Below, one piece after another: positions 16,891-23,998 of a DNA stretch of 64,000 nucleotides. The stretch's first letter is position 1, and each line of letters opens with the position of its first letter. The notes under the pieces are model-generated. The model ran no database searches. It was given only the letters and a program-made list of their open reading frames with translations, and was not told the DNA's origin. This DNA is from Thiohalobacter thiocyanaticus (GTDB taxonomy: Bacteria; Pseudomonadota; Gammaproteobacteria; Thiohalobacterales; Thiohalobacteraceae): NCBI RefSeq assembly GCF_003932505.1, contig NZ_QZMU01000001.1, forward strand, positions 1,488,001 through 1,552,000, given 5' to 3'. A program made the translations under genes and the position numbers.

Positions 16891-17951
16891 TGCCGCGTAT
16901 CGGCGTCTGGCTGGCGGCCGCCCTGCTGCTGGCAGGCTGCGCCAGCCAGCAGCCTCTCACTGAAGGACCGGGGCCGGAGGACCGGACCCCGGTCGAAACC
17001 GAGCTCGTCTCGACCCCGTTCCATCCCCAGCAGGACTACCAATGCGGCCCCGCCGCCCTGGCCACGGTGCTCAATGCCGCCGGGGTGGAGATCATGCCCG
17101 AGGCGCTGACACCCGACGTCTATCTGCCGGGCCGGCGTGGCAGTCTGCAGACCGAACTGATCGCGGCCGCCCGGCAACACGGACGCGTTCCCTATCAACT
17201 CACCCCCGAGGTGGAGGCGCTGATCCGCCAGCTGCAGGCCGGCCATCCGGTCCTGGTGCTCCAGAACCTGAGCATCGCCGCCCTGCCGCGCTGGCATTAC
17301 GCAGTAGTCATCGGCTACAGCAGCAGTAACGACCAGTTCATCCTGCGTTCCGGCACCGAGCGGCGCAAACGGATGGATCGCAACCTGTTCCTGCGCACCT
17401 GGCGCCGCGCTGATCACTGGGCCCTGGTGGTACTGCCACCGGAGCGCCTGCCTGCCGACCCCGACCCGGAGCGCTACATCCAGTCCGTCGCCGGACTGGA
17501 AGCCACCGGGCAGATCGAGGCCGCCCGCCGCGCCTACCGCACCGCCAGCCGGCACTGGCCGGATGCGTCCGCGGCCTGGTACGGGCTGGGCAACACGCAC
17601 TATCTCTCCGATGAATTCGCCGCGGCGGAATCGGCCTATCGCAAGGTGCTCGCTCTGGATCCGGACAATGCCGCCGCCCACAACAATCTGGCCCGCGCTC
17701 TGCTGGCCCGGGGCTGTACGGACGCGGCGATGGAAACCGTCAGGGCCGCATTGGAGCTGACAGATACGACGCCGGCTATCCGCAGGGCACTGGAGGCCAC
17801 CCGGCGCGAGATCGCGGCGGCAGCGACCAGCGCCCCGCCGGAACCGGCGGATTGCCCGTCCGGCTTCCGCCCGGACACAGCGATACCGGATCGGCCTCAC
17901 TCGGTCCCGGGGGAAGGCGGGGCTCCACCTGCGTCGGGCGGATCGAGATAA
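16890..17951 (+). CDS. PA2778 family C39-like cysteine peptidase with TPR repeats (lipoprotein)
   Basis: A 353-residue protein. The N-terminal LLLAGC lipobox suggests a lipoprotein. Residues about 40-190 form a C39-like peptidase domain: QDYQCGPAALATVL holds the putative catalytic Cys and WHYAVVIGY the His. Residues about 190-300 look like TPR repeats (AWYGLGNTHYLSDEFAAAE, AAHNNLARALLARG). The PA2779/PA2778 pair is conserved, with unknown function. Its end overlaps the converging gene by 55 bases. Confidence 0.83.
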   Translation: MPRIGVWLAAALLLAGCASQQPLTEGPGPEDRTPVETELVSTPFHPQQDYQCGPAALATVLNAAGVEIMPEALTPDVYLPGRRGSLQTELIAAARQHGRVPYQLTPEVEALIRQLQAGHPVLVLQNLSIAALPRWHYAVVIGYSSSNDQFILRSGTERRKRMDRNLFLRTWRRADHWALVVLPPERLPADPDPERYIQSVAGLEATGQIEAARRAYRTASRHWPDASAAWYGLGNTHYLSDEFAAAESAYRKVLALDPDNAAAHNNLARALLARGCTDAAMETVRAALELTDTTPAIRRALEATRREIAAAATSAPPEPADCPSGFRPDTAIPDRPHSVPGEGGAPPASGGSR

Positions 17952-18220
17952 CGCAGTCCCAGCGTGACCAGCATGGGCAACAGGCGCTGCCACAAGGGGT
18001 TGCGGCGGCGCTCTGAGGAATACGGCTGGGCGTCGTCAGCGTGCCGGACGCGCCCGGCCCACAGCCAACCGCCCAACACCCCGCCCGCGAACCCGACGCT
18101 CAGGCCGGCGGGAGAAACCAGCCGCCGCTCCACGCCCCGCCGCAGTGTCACGACGGAACCGCGCAGGGCCTGGCGTTCATTCTGAATACGCTGTTCCAAC
18201 TGGCTGATGCGGTTCGGCAT
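17897..18220 (-). CDS. Hypothetical small protein of a yqjD-yqjE-yqjK-like set
   Basis: A 107-residue protein with an N-terminal amphipathic helix (RISQLEQRIQNERQALR), one glycine-rich hydrophobic segment (VGFAGGVLGGWLWAG) and a second short hydrophobic stretch. It resembles YqjK-type proteins in position and general layout rather than by a clear motif. It overlaps yqjE-like by 44 bases and converges on the PA2778-type gene. Confidence 0.65.
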   Translation of the reverse strand: MPNRISQLEQRIQNERQALRGSVVTLRRGVERRLVSPAGLSVGFAGGVLGGWLWAGRVRHADDAQPYSSERRRNPLWQRLLPMLVTLGLRYLDPPDAGGAPPSPGTE

Positions 18221-18644
18221 CCGTCTGTCTCCTCCGGTCCCGGAACAGGGTTCGCCGCAGGGCGGGAAACCCCAGACGCGACGCCAGGCGCCGGATCGCC
18301 AGCGCCATCAGGAGCGCGGCCAGGAGATTCAGCCCGGCCACCAGCAACAGGGCCCAACCCCAGCTCCAGCCTTCCGCCACCAGCCAGAAGGCCAGCGCCG
18401 ATCCGGCCAGGGCCCAGGCAGCCAGCACAGTGGCGGCGATCCCGACCCCCAGGGCCAGGATCCAGCCGGCGGCGGTGACGGCGCGGCGCGCCTCCACCGC
18501 CGCCAGCTCGGCGGTACTACCCACCAGCTGTTGCAGCGCCAGGACCGCTTCCCCGAATGCGGCGCGCAGTCCGGGATCGGTATCGGTGCCGCTGCCGGCC
18601 GGATCGCTGGTCAGGTTATCAGGATTGTGGCCGGGCTCGCTCAA
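18177..18644 (-). CDS. YqjE-like (phage holin family) membrane protein
   Basis: A 155-residue protein. A helical segment (ELAAVEARRAVTAAGWIL) runs into two transmembrane helices (ILALGVGIAATVLAAWALAG and ALLLVAGLNLLAALLMALA), the layout of the YqjE/holin-superfamily-III-like family. It overlaps the yqjD-like gene by four bases. The YqjD-E-K set is associated with the inner membrane and stress conditions; the exact role is unknown. Confidence 0.75.
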   Translation of the reverse strand: MSEPGHNPDNLTSDPAGSGTDTDPGLRAAFGEAVLALQQLVGSTAELAAVEARRAVTAAGWILALGVGIAATVLAAWALAGSALAFWLVAEGWSWGWALLLVAGLNLLAALLMALAIRRLASRLGFPALRRTLFRDRRRQTDAEPHQPVGTAYSE

Positions 18645-18892
18645 CGCCGCAGCAGCGAGCCCAGGAGCATACCCGCAGCCACTGCTGCACCCACAGTGAT
18701 ATAGGGGTGCTCACGGAAGTAAGAGACTGCACTCTCCTCGATGTCATGCGCCCGGGCGCGGGTACGTTCGCCGGTTTCACGAACCTTTTCCTCTACCCGG
18801 CCGCCTGTCTGCGCTGCACGATCAATGGCCTCGTGAGCGGCCTGGGCCACATGCTCTGCGGTGGAATGTGCCTTTTCGGTTGCTGTCGCCAT
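18641..18892 (-). CDS. YqjD/ElaB family (DUF883) membrane-anchored protein
   Basis: An 83-residue protein with a hydrophilic helical N-terminal region rich in Ala, Glu and Arg, then the highly typical C-terminal YFREHPYITVGAAVAAGMLL-SLLRR membrane anchor. E. coli members are tail-anchored and bind ribosomes in stationary phase. AAGGAGAT lies before the ATG, an almost ideal Shine-Dalgarno, suggesting high expression. It is first in the set. Confidence 0.87.
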   Translation of the reverse strand: MATATEKAHSTAEHVAQAAHEAIDRAAQTGGRVEEKVRETGERTRARAHDIEESAVSYFREHPYITVGAAVAAGMLLGSLLRR

Positions 18893-19172
18893 GGAATGAT
18901 CTCCTTCGTCTGTGGTTGCCGATTGGTGATGACGCTGTGCCTGTTACACGAATCTGCACATGTTTGAAAACTTCTACCCGGAGTATAGAAGGTGGAAACC
19001 GTCTTTTCGTCTATCTGACGCACATACTTCGACATTTGAGCGGGAGGCAAGCAAAGACCCGGCACTGCATGCGGTATCAATGCTTCATCGATCGTCGCTA
19101 TACGGCGACAGCTCGCCCTGCTTCAGCGGATGCAGCGCAGCGAGTCTGCTCCGGGCCGCGCTGCCCCGGGCG
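18893..19172. other. Intergenic region upstream of the yqjD-like gene
   Basis: About 280 bases without a credible protein. It should hold the yqjD promoter. A short inverted repeat CTTCTACCC...TATAGAAG at 18970-18990 is the only structure I see. Confidence 0.4.
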
Positions 19173-19197
19173 AAAAAAACCCGGCATCGAGCCGGGC
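19173..19197 (-). terminator. Rho-independent terminator of the ubiU-ubiV-cytochrome operon
   Basis: On the minus strand CCCGGC, loop TCGAT, GCCGGG is followed by seven T residues. It lies 40 bases after the stop codon of the cytochrome gene. Confidence 0.88.
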
Positions 19198-19236
19198 GTG
19201 TCGTCATCTGGCGCAGGCCTTATCACCCGGGCATTC

Positions 19237-19704
19237 TCATTGCACCTCGAGCCGATAGGCGGCATGACAGGCCACGCAGTTCTGCATCAATCTCCCGAGC
19301 TGCTGCAGGCTGTGCGCCGGATCACCGAGCTGTTCGGCATCCAGCGCCAGCTGGTCGAACTGCTGATGGGTATCCAGGCCCAGCTGTTTGAAGGCGAGCG
19401 GCAGCTTGCCCATGAGCGGAACCGGGACCTGCTGCTGGGCCGCGCGGCCCGACTTGCGCGCGGCCTCGACCACGGTCTCCATGTCCTCCTGCGACAGCCC
19501 GGTCGTGATCTGCTGAACGCTCTCCACGAAGGCGCGCATCTCGGCCAGGATCAAGGCCCGCTCGCCGGGCTCAAGCACGATGGCGGTACGCCCGTCCGCT
19601 GCCGGCCGCACACTGCCCTGATAGACAAACAAATACGCCATGCCGCCGGTCAGAACCAGAAACACCGCCACCAATCCCCAGCAGATCCTACACATCCCTC
19701 TCAC
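19237..19704 (-). CDS. Small membrane-anchored c-type cytochrome (cytochrome c'-like)
   Basis: A 155-residue protein with an N-terminal membrane segment (LVAVFLVLTGGMAYLFVY) and a single heme motif CVACH only 12 residues from the C-terminus. The helical body with a C-terminal heme site resembles the cytochrome c' architecture. It starts four bases after ubiV and ends before a strong terminator, so it belongs to the same operon. Its function is not established; NO binding or electron transfer to the UbiUV hydroxylase are possibilities by context only. Confidence 0.7.
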   Translation of the reverse strand: MRGMCRICWGLVAVFLVLTGGMAYLFVYQGSVRPAADGRTAIVLEPGERALILAEMRAFVESVQQITTGLSQEDMETVVEAARKSGRAAQQQVPVPLMGKLPLAFKQLGLDTHQQFDQLALDAEQLGDPAHSLQQLGRLMQNCVACHAAYRLEVQ

Positions 19705-19707
19705 CCC

Positions 19708-20607
19708 TCACGCCTCACGCCCCAGAAACATTTCCATCCCCGCCCCGCCCCGGTAGAAACCATTGCACAGCCCGATCGGCGCCAGCCGTTCCAGACGCTG
19801 ACGGGCCTCGGCCGGGTCCAGTGCCCCGCGGCGGACCCGGTCGAACAGCCTCACTACTTCGCCCATGCCCTGAGCCTGCGGCACCAGGCGCAGCACCTCT
19901 ACCTCCAGATCTGCCAGCTCCGACACTTCCCCGATCAGACACTGGCTCAGCGCCGACTGGGTCTGGATACCGTTGAGGTTGAGGAAGGGCTGGCCCTCCC
20001 GGGTCTTGAGCAGCAGGCCGTCGGGATAGTCCCGGCAGCGGAAGCGGCAGTCGTCCTTGGGCAGGCCGTGGGCGCGGGCGGTGAAACAGCGGGCGGCATG
20101 CGCCAACGGCAGCCGCCCCCAGGCCAGCACCTCGGTCTCGATCCCGGGCGGGCGCAGCCGCTGCAGTTCGCCCAGATCCTCGCGTCCCAGTTCCACCGGC
20201 AGCACCCAGCGCCGCAATCCCAGCCGGGCCAGTCGGGACAGGGCATGATGATTGTAGATGTTCACCCCCGATCCGGCGACAAAGCCCCGCCCCTGCAGCA
20301 GTTGCACCGCCGCCATGTCGTTGGCCTCGACCATGAAGGGGGAATCGGCACACAGCCGGCGCAGAGCGCCGAGTTCGGACTCGGCCTCGATCAGGCTCAG
20401 CGAGGACAGCACCACCTGCTTGCCGGCCGCTGCCAGGCCTTCGCCCAGGGCCAGCCAGTCCTCCGGATTCAGCTGCCGGCGCTTGGCGCACACCGTCTCG
20501 CCCAGATAGATGATCTCGACCGGGGCCTGCGCCATCTCGTCATAGAAGCGCATGACCTCGTTGCGCGGCCAGAGATAGGGAACGGGTCCGAGCGCGAGTT
20601 TCAGCAT
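19708..20607 (-). CDS. ubiV: UbiV, subunit of the O2-independent ubiquinone hydroxylase
   Basis: A 299-residue U32-peptidase-like protein (YhbV family). It begins KLALGPVPYLWPRNEVMRFY, with IIYLGETVCAKRR soon after, both characteristic. Cysteines in FRCRDYPDG and CFTA are candidates for the [4Fe-4S] cluster ligands. UbiU-UbiV form a complex that hydroxylates the ubiquinone ring using prephenate-derived oxygen instead of O2. ATG 20607 fits the family; the frame stays open further upstream into ubiU but with unrelated sequence. Confidence 0.92.
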   Translation of the reverse strand: MLKLALGPVPYLWPRNEVMRFYDEMAQAPVEIIYLGETVCAKRRQLNPEDWLALGEGLAAAGKQVVLSSLSLIEAESELGALRRLCADSPFMVEANDMAAVQLLQGRGFVAGSGVNIYNHHALSRLARLGLRRWVLPVELGREDLGELQRLRPPGIETEVLAWGRLPLAHAARCFTARAHGLPKDDCRFRCRDYPDGLLLKTREGQPFLNLNGIQTQSALSQCLIGEVSELADLEVEVLRLVPQAQGMGEVVRLFDRVRRGALDPAEARQRLERLAPIGLCNGFYRGGAGMEMFLGREA

Positions 20608-20614
20608 CAGGGCC

Positions 20615-21610
20615 TCACTGCCAGGGCCGGTGGTAGGCCCCGGGCGTGGTGCAGGCACCTTCGGCCACCTCATCCAGCGCCACCAGCCATTCCGGGCGCG
20701 GGCGGTAACCGTCCGGGTCGCGGCAGCAGGTATCGATGGCCTCGCGCCAGACCCGGCTGACGCGGGCCACGTAGGCCGGGCTGCGCTGACGGCCCTCGAG
20801 CTTGACCGCGGCGACCCCGGCGGCGAGCAGTTGCGGCAGCAGGTCCAGGGTATTGAGACTGGTGGGGGATTCGATGGCGTAACCGACGCGGCCGCAGACA
20901 TCGAAACGGCCCTTGCACAGGGTCGGATAGCCGGCCTGCTCCTCGGGCAGGAAGCGGTCGATCAACACCCCGTTGAGCCGGGTGTGCAGGCCGTCGTTGT
21001 GCTCCTGCCAGTCGACGAAGCGGGCCGGCGAACAGGCGCCGCAGGTGTTGGGCGACTCGCCGGTGACATAGGAGGACAGATAGCAGCGGCCTTCGGCCAT
21101 GACGCACAGACTGCCGAAGCCGAACACCTCGATCTCCACCGGGCTCTTCTCCACCAGGGCCGCGACCTGGCGCAGCGACAGCACCCGCGGTAGTACCGCG
21201 CGGCGGATACCGAACTGCTCCTGATAGAAACGCAGGGCCTCGACGCTGGTCGCCGAGGCCTGCACCGACAGGTGCAGCCGCTGCTCCGGGTAGCGTTGTG
21301 CGACGTACTCCAGCACGCCCATATCGGCGACGATGAGGGCATCCACGCCCAGTTCCACCGCCCGATCCACCGCCTGCTGCCAGCGCGCCCAGCCCTCGGG
21401 GCGGGCATAGGTATTGATCGCCAGCAGCACCTGGCGGCCGCGGGCATGGGCATAGGCCACGCCCTCGCGCAGCTGCTCGCGGTTGAAGTTCAGACCGGCG
21501 AAGTGACGGGCGTTGGTGTCGTCGCGAAAGCCCAGATAGACGGCATCCGCGCCCGCCTCCACGGCCGCCTTCAGCGACGGCAGATTACCGGCCGGACAGA
21601 CCAGTTCCAT
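20615..21610 (-). CDS. ubiU: UbiU, subunit of the O2-independent ubiquinone hydroxylase
   Basis: A 331-residue U32-family protein (YhbU). Its start ELVCPAGNLPSLKAAVEAGA and the TGESPNTCGACSPA and CKGRFDVCGR blocks are typical, the latter supplying the [4Fe-4S] cysteines. I place the start at ATG 21610. It overlaps the upstream radical SAM gene by 26 bases and is followed after seven bases by ubiV, so the three are translationally linked. Confidence 0.93.
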   Translation of the reverse strand: MELVCPAGNLPSLKAAVEAGADAVYLGFRDDTNARHFAGLNFNREQLREGVAYAHARGRQVLLAINTYARPEGWARWQQAVDRAVELGVDALIVADMGVLEYVAQRYPEQRLHLSVQASATSVEALRFYQEQFGIRRAVLPRVLSLRQVAALVEKSPVEIEVFGFGSLCVMAEGRCYLSSYVTGESPNTCGACSPARFVDWQEHNDGLHTRLNGVLIDRFLPEEQAGYPTLCKGRFDVCGRVGYAIESPTSLNTLDLLPQLLAAGVAAVKLEGRQRSPAYVARVSRVWREAIDTCCRDPDGYRPRPEWLVALDEVAEGACTTPGAYHRPWQ

Positions 21611-22532
21611 GTCCCACCTCCTGGGTCGTTGCCGGGCCGCCGACGCGCGCTGCCAGCGCCGCCTCAATGGCGTTGAGCACCCGCCATTTGCGCGCGCACC
21701 AGGCGGGGGCGAGCAGAATGCGCTCGGCGGCCGTGGCCGTGACCCGATGCCAGACCACCTCGGGCGGTGTGACCGCGATCAGCTCGGCGGCGGTATCCAC
21801 ATATTCCTCCAGCGTCAGCGGTCGGTACTCGCCGCGCCGCCATTCATTGGCCAGGCGCGTGCCCTTGACCACGTGCAGGGGATGCAGCTTGAGCCCGTCC
21901 ACGCCCAGGGCCAGCACCCGCAGCAGGCTCTGACGTGCGTGCCAGCGCTCCTCACCGGGCAGACCGATGATCAGGTGGGTGCACACCGCCAGGCCACGGC
22001 CGCGAGCCGCCCGCAGCGTGGCGGCATACTCGGCCCAGCCGTGACCGCGATTGACCCGCTCCAGGGTGGCGTCGAAGGCCGACTGCAGGCCCAGCTCCAG
22101 CCAGATCTCGTAACCCTGGTCGCGGTAGTCCGTCAACAGATCCAGGACGGCGTCGGGCACACAGTCCGGGCGGGTGCCGATGGCCAGGCCGATCACGTCC
22201 GGCTCGGCCAGCGCCTCGTCATACAGGGCCTTCAGCCGCTCGAGTTCGCCGTAGGTGTTGGTGTAGGCCTGGAAATAGGCGATGTACCTGCGCGCGCCGG
22301 TACGGCGCCGGATCACCCGGCGGCCGGACGCGATCTGCTCGCGCACCGCGGCACGTTCACGCGCCATCGGCGCGAAGGAGGCATTGTTGCAGAAACTGCA
22401 GCCGCCGACCCCCTTGCTGCCATCACGGTTGGGGCAGGTGAAGCCGGCGTGCAGACTGAGCTTGTGTACCCGCTCGCCGTGGCGGCGCAGCAGGTCCTGG
22501 CCCAGGGTGTTGACGTAGTCGGACAGTGCCAT
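21585..22532 (-). CDS. TIGR01212 family radical SAM protein (YhcC-like)
   Basis: A 315-residue protein. The cluster-binding region is CPNRDGSKGVGGCSFC and is followed by ASFAPM; IGTRPDCVPD and ELGLQSAFDATLERVNRGH are family hallmarks. The family's reaction is unknown, although E. coli YhcC is linked to ArcB. ATG 22532 has AGAGG upstream; further codons upstream are not conserved-looking. It is first in an operon with ubiU and ubiV and follows an FNR-type box. Confidence 0.88.
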   Translation of the reverse strand: MALSDYVNTLGQDLLRRHGERVHKLSLHAGFTCPNRDGSKGVGGCSFCNNASFAPMARERAAVREQIASGRRVIRRRTGARRYIAYFQAYTNTYGELERLKALYDEALAEPDVIGLAIGTRPDCVPDAVLDLLTDYRDQGYEIWLELGLQSAFDATLERVNRGHGWAEYAATLRAARGRGLAVCTHLIIGLPGEERWHARQSLLRVLALGVDGLKLHPLHVVKGTRLANEWRRGEYRPLTLEEYVDTAAELIAVTPPEVVWHRVTATAAERILLAPAWCARKWRVLNAIEAALAARVGGPATTQEVGHGTGLSGR

Positions 22533-22583
22533 GGCGCCTCTTCCAGTGAAGCGGAAGAATGGCACAGCATCGGGGCTGCCGGC

Positions 22584-22597
22584 TTGACCAAAATCAA
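22584..22597 (-). promoter_or_regulatory. FNR/Dnr box upstream of yhcC-ubiU-ubiV
   Basis: TTGAC-CAAA-ATCAA. The centre is 58 bases from the yhcC-like start codon. A class II arrangement would put the transcript start near 22549, leaving a short leader with the Shine-Dalgarno; the -10 candidate CATTCT there is weak. Confidence 0.6.
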
Positions 22598-22685
22598 TGC
22601 CGCCCCGACCTTATGGCGGCGACGCATGCCCTCGGCCATACGCTCACACCCCAATACTGCCGACCTTCAAGACTTGGGAGGAGCG

Positions 22686-23216
22686 TCAGAAGTTGAATCC
22701 GATACCAATGCTGTGAACAAAGGATCCGTCATCGAAATTATCGTCTATGTCGTCAGCCTCCTCGAAAAAATACTGGTATTCCGCCTGCGCATAGATGAAC
22801 GTATCCGATTTGGCATAATATTTCAGGCCGAACGCCGGCCCGGCAATAGCACTCTCCTTGACTCTGTCGCCATAAACACCACCAATCCTTCCGCCGAGAA
22901 ACGCCTTGAGGCGACCCTGCCCGAAGTGATAATCGGCACCAACACGCGTTGATCCATTCCAGACGTTGTCACCCGGGACATCCGCGTAATTAAGTCCTTG
23001 CTGCAAAGATATAAGCCAGCGATCCGTAAAGTATTGACCATATCCGAACGACAGCCCCATGCTGCTATTATCAAAATCCTTGTCGCTGCTGCCTGTTCCC
23101 GCCAGGGTGAACTCCCTGTCACCTGCGGTGCGCTGCCAGGATCCGGCCCCATCCTGGGCCATTGCCCCTAATGGAATCGCAGCTGCCAGAATGCCGAGAA
23201 GTATTGAGTTACGCAT
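22686..23216 (-). CDS. Small outer-membrane beta-barrel protein
   Basis: A 176-residue protein with a signal peptide (LLGILAAAIPLGAMAQ). The rest alternates polar and aromatic residues (GYGQYFTDRWLISLQQGLNY, YHFGQGRLKAFLGGRIGG) and ends in GIGFNF, a C-terminal aromatic typical of BamA-recognised barrels. This suggests an eight-stranded barrel of the OmpW/OmpA-like size class. Its substrate and role are unknown. AC-rich leader DNA upstream contains a terminator-like hairpin, so expression may be attenuated. Confidence 0.75.
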   Translation of the reverse strand: MRNSILLGILAAAIPLGAMAQDGAGSWQRTAGDREFTLAGTGSSDKDFDNSSMGLSFGYGQYFTDRWLISLQQGLNYADVPGDNVWNGSTRVGADYHFGQGRLKAFLGGRIGGVYGDRVKESAIAGPAFGLKYYAKSDTFIYAQAEYQYFFEEADDIDDNFDDGSFVHSIGIGFNF

Positions 23217-23243
23217 ATTGCCTCCGTTGCGTTCATGTCTTCA

Positions 23244-23277
23244 TAAAAAAAGAAGGCGGCATGGTTTCAATGCCGCC
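23244..23277 (-). terminator. Intrinsic terminator in the leader of the beta-barrel gene
   Basis: On the minus strand GGCGGCAT, loop TGAAACC, ATGCCGCC is followed by TTCTTTTTTT. It lies only about 30 bases upstream of the beta-barrel start codon, on the same strand. It either ends an unrecognised upstream transcript or acts as an attenuator. Confidence 0.75.
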
Positions 23278-23703
23278 CAAAACCCTCTTAATGAGGAGGG
23301 AGGGGGATTGCACATGGAAAGTACGACTTCCATCCACTCATGCGAACAACTGACCTACGAATACTGCCGCTGCGGTTTGCATGGACAGCCTCTCCGGCTT
23401 TCGCAAGCAGCTGTTAAACGCAGTCACCTTGTCCACACCACCACTGCAATGCCTGTGCCGCCGTCGGTATCCGCCTGAATAACAGGAGATTTCATGTCCC
23501 AGCGTGCTTCCTGCTCATCGCCACACTGCTCTCCCTCCCCTGATACTGATGCCATTCGGAGACATATAAATGGTCGCCCCCTCCTAACTGCCTGATCGAC
23601 ATCCCTTAAGGGATGTCATTCCCTGACGACGCAAAAAACCAACCCCTCGGGATAAAATCCGAATGCGCTATGGTGTTGGCAGGAATCCGCTGCGCCGGCG
23701 GGC
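23278..23703. other. Intergenic region with a 20-bp perfect palindrome
   Basis: No convincing protein gene. At 23598-23617 there is a perfect 20-bp palindrome (GACATCCCTT and its inverse), a candidate operator. Two very short frames were noted: a 33-codon one on the plus strand from ATG 23494 behind AGGAG, and a 23-codon one on the minus strand (MKSPVIQADTDGG...). Neither can be supported further. Confidence 0.4.
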
Positions 23704-23717
23704 TTGACCAAAGTCAA
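23704..23717 (+). promoter_or_regulatory. FNR/Dnr box of a candidate small RNA
   Basis: TTGAC-CAAA-GTCAA, a symmetric FNR-type palindrome. At class II spacing the -10 would fall on CATGCT (23740-23745) and the start near 23752. An intrinsic terminator follows about 130 bases later with no protein gene between. Confidence 0.6.
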
Positions 23718-23751
23718 TGCCAGGCGCCCCGGCCGGGGGCATGCTGTTGCG

Positions 23752-23883
23752 CGTCCAGAGGCATATCGTGCCATGGTCACCTCGCTATGGTGTCGTCACG
23801 ACACCTTGATGCCGGCGCACCTGTCGGTATCGGCAATCGTGCCGGGGGCGGGATCTCCCCATCCCGCCCCTTCTTTTCTTTTT
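23752..23883 (+). ncRNA. Candidate anaerobically induced small RNA upstream of nnrS
   Basis: Defined only by signals: an FNR-type box at class II distance upstream and a strong intrinsic terminator at the end. The predicted RNA is about 130 nt. It contains a hairpin GGTGTC...GACACC (23795-23811) and the terminator stem. No frame inside looks coding. The logic resembles FnrS-type small RNAs of enterobacteria, but I see no sequence relation. The 5' end is an estimate. Confidence 0.45.
23844..23883 (+). terminator. Strong Rho-independent terminator
   Basis: GGGGCGGGAT (23845-23854), loop CTCCCC, ATCCCGCCCC (23861-23870): a perfect 10-bp stem, followed by TTCTTTTCTTTTT. It lies 116 bases upstream of nnrS, with no gene ending before it on this strand. 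Confidence 0.92.
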
Positions 23884-23920
23884 GCTATGCCCGCATCCCG
23901 CAGCAAACGGACTGCCGGCC

Positions 23921-23934
23921 TTGACCCATATCAA
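23921..23934 (+). promoter_or_regulatory. FNR/Dnr box of nnrS
   Basis: TTGAC-CCAT-ATCAA. At class II spacing transcription would start near 23969, leaving a 30-base leader with AAGGA before the nnrS ATG. The -10 candidate is weak. Confidence 0.6.
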
Positions 23935-23998
23935 GGTCGGGCCCAGACTCGATACCGCAGGATGGCACTCAGGTATTACCGGCAGCAAGGACACACCC

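Noticed and set aside
18960-19391. A 143-codon plus-strand frame upstream of the terminator at 19173
   Set aside because: Runs antisense through the terminator and into the cytochrome gene; no domain and no start signals.
18868-20760. A long plus-strand frame across the ubiV region
   Set aside because: Antisense to ubiV and the cytochrome gene, both of which are well supported; the translated product has no domain.
23494-23595. 33-codon frame behind AGGAG in the gene-free region
   Set aside because: Good Shine-Dalgarno but no recognisable peptide type; cannot be told from chance, so described only within the region entry.
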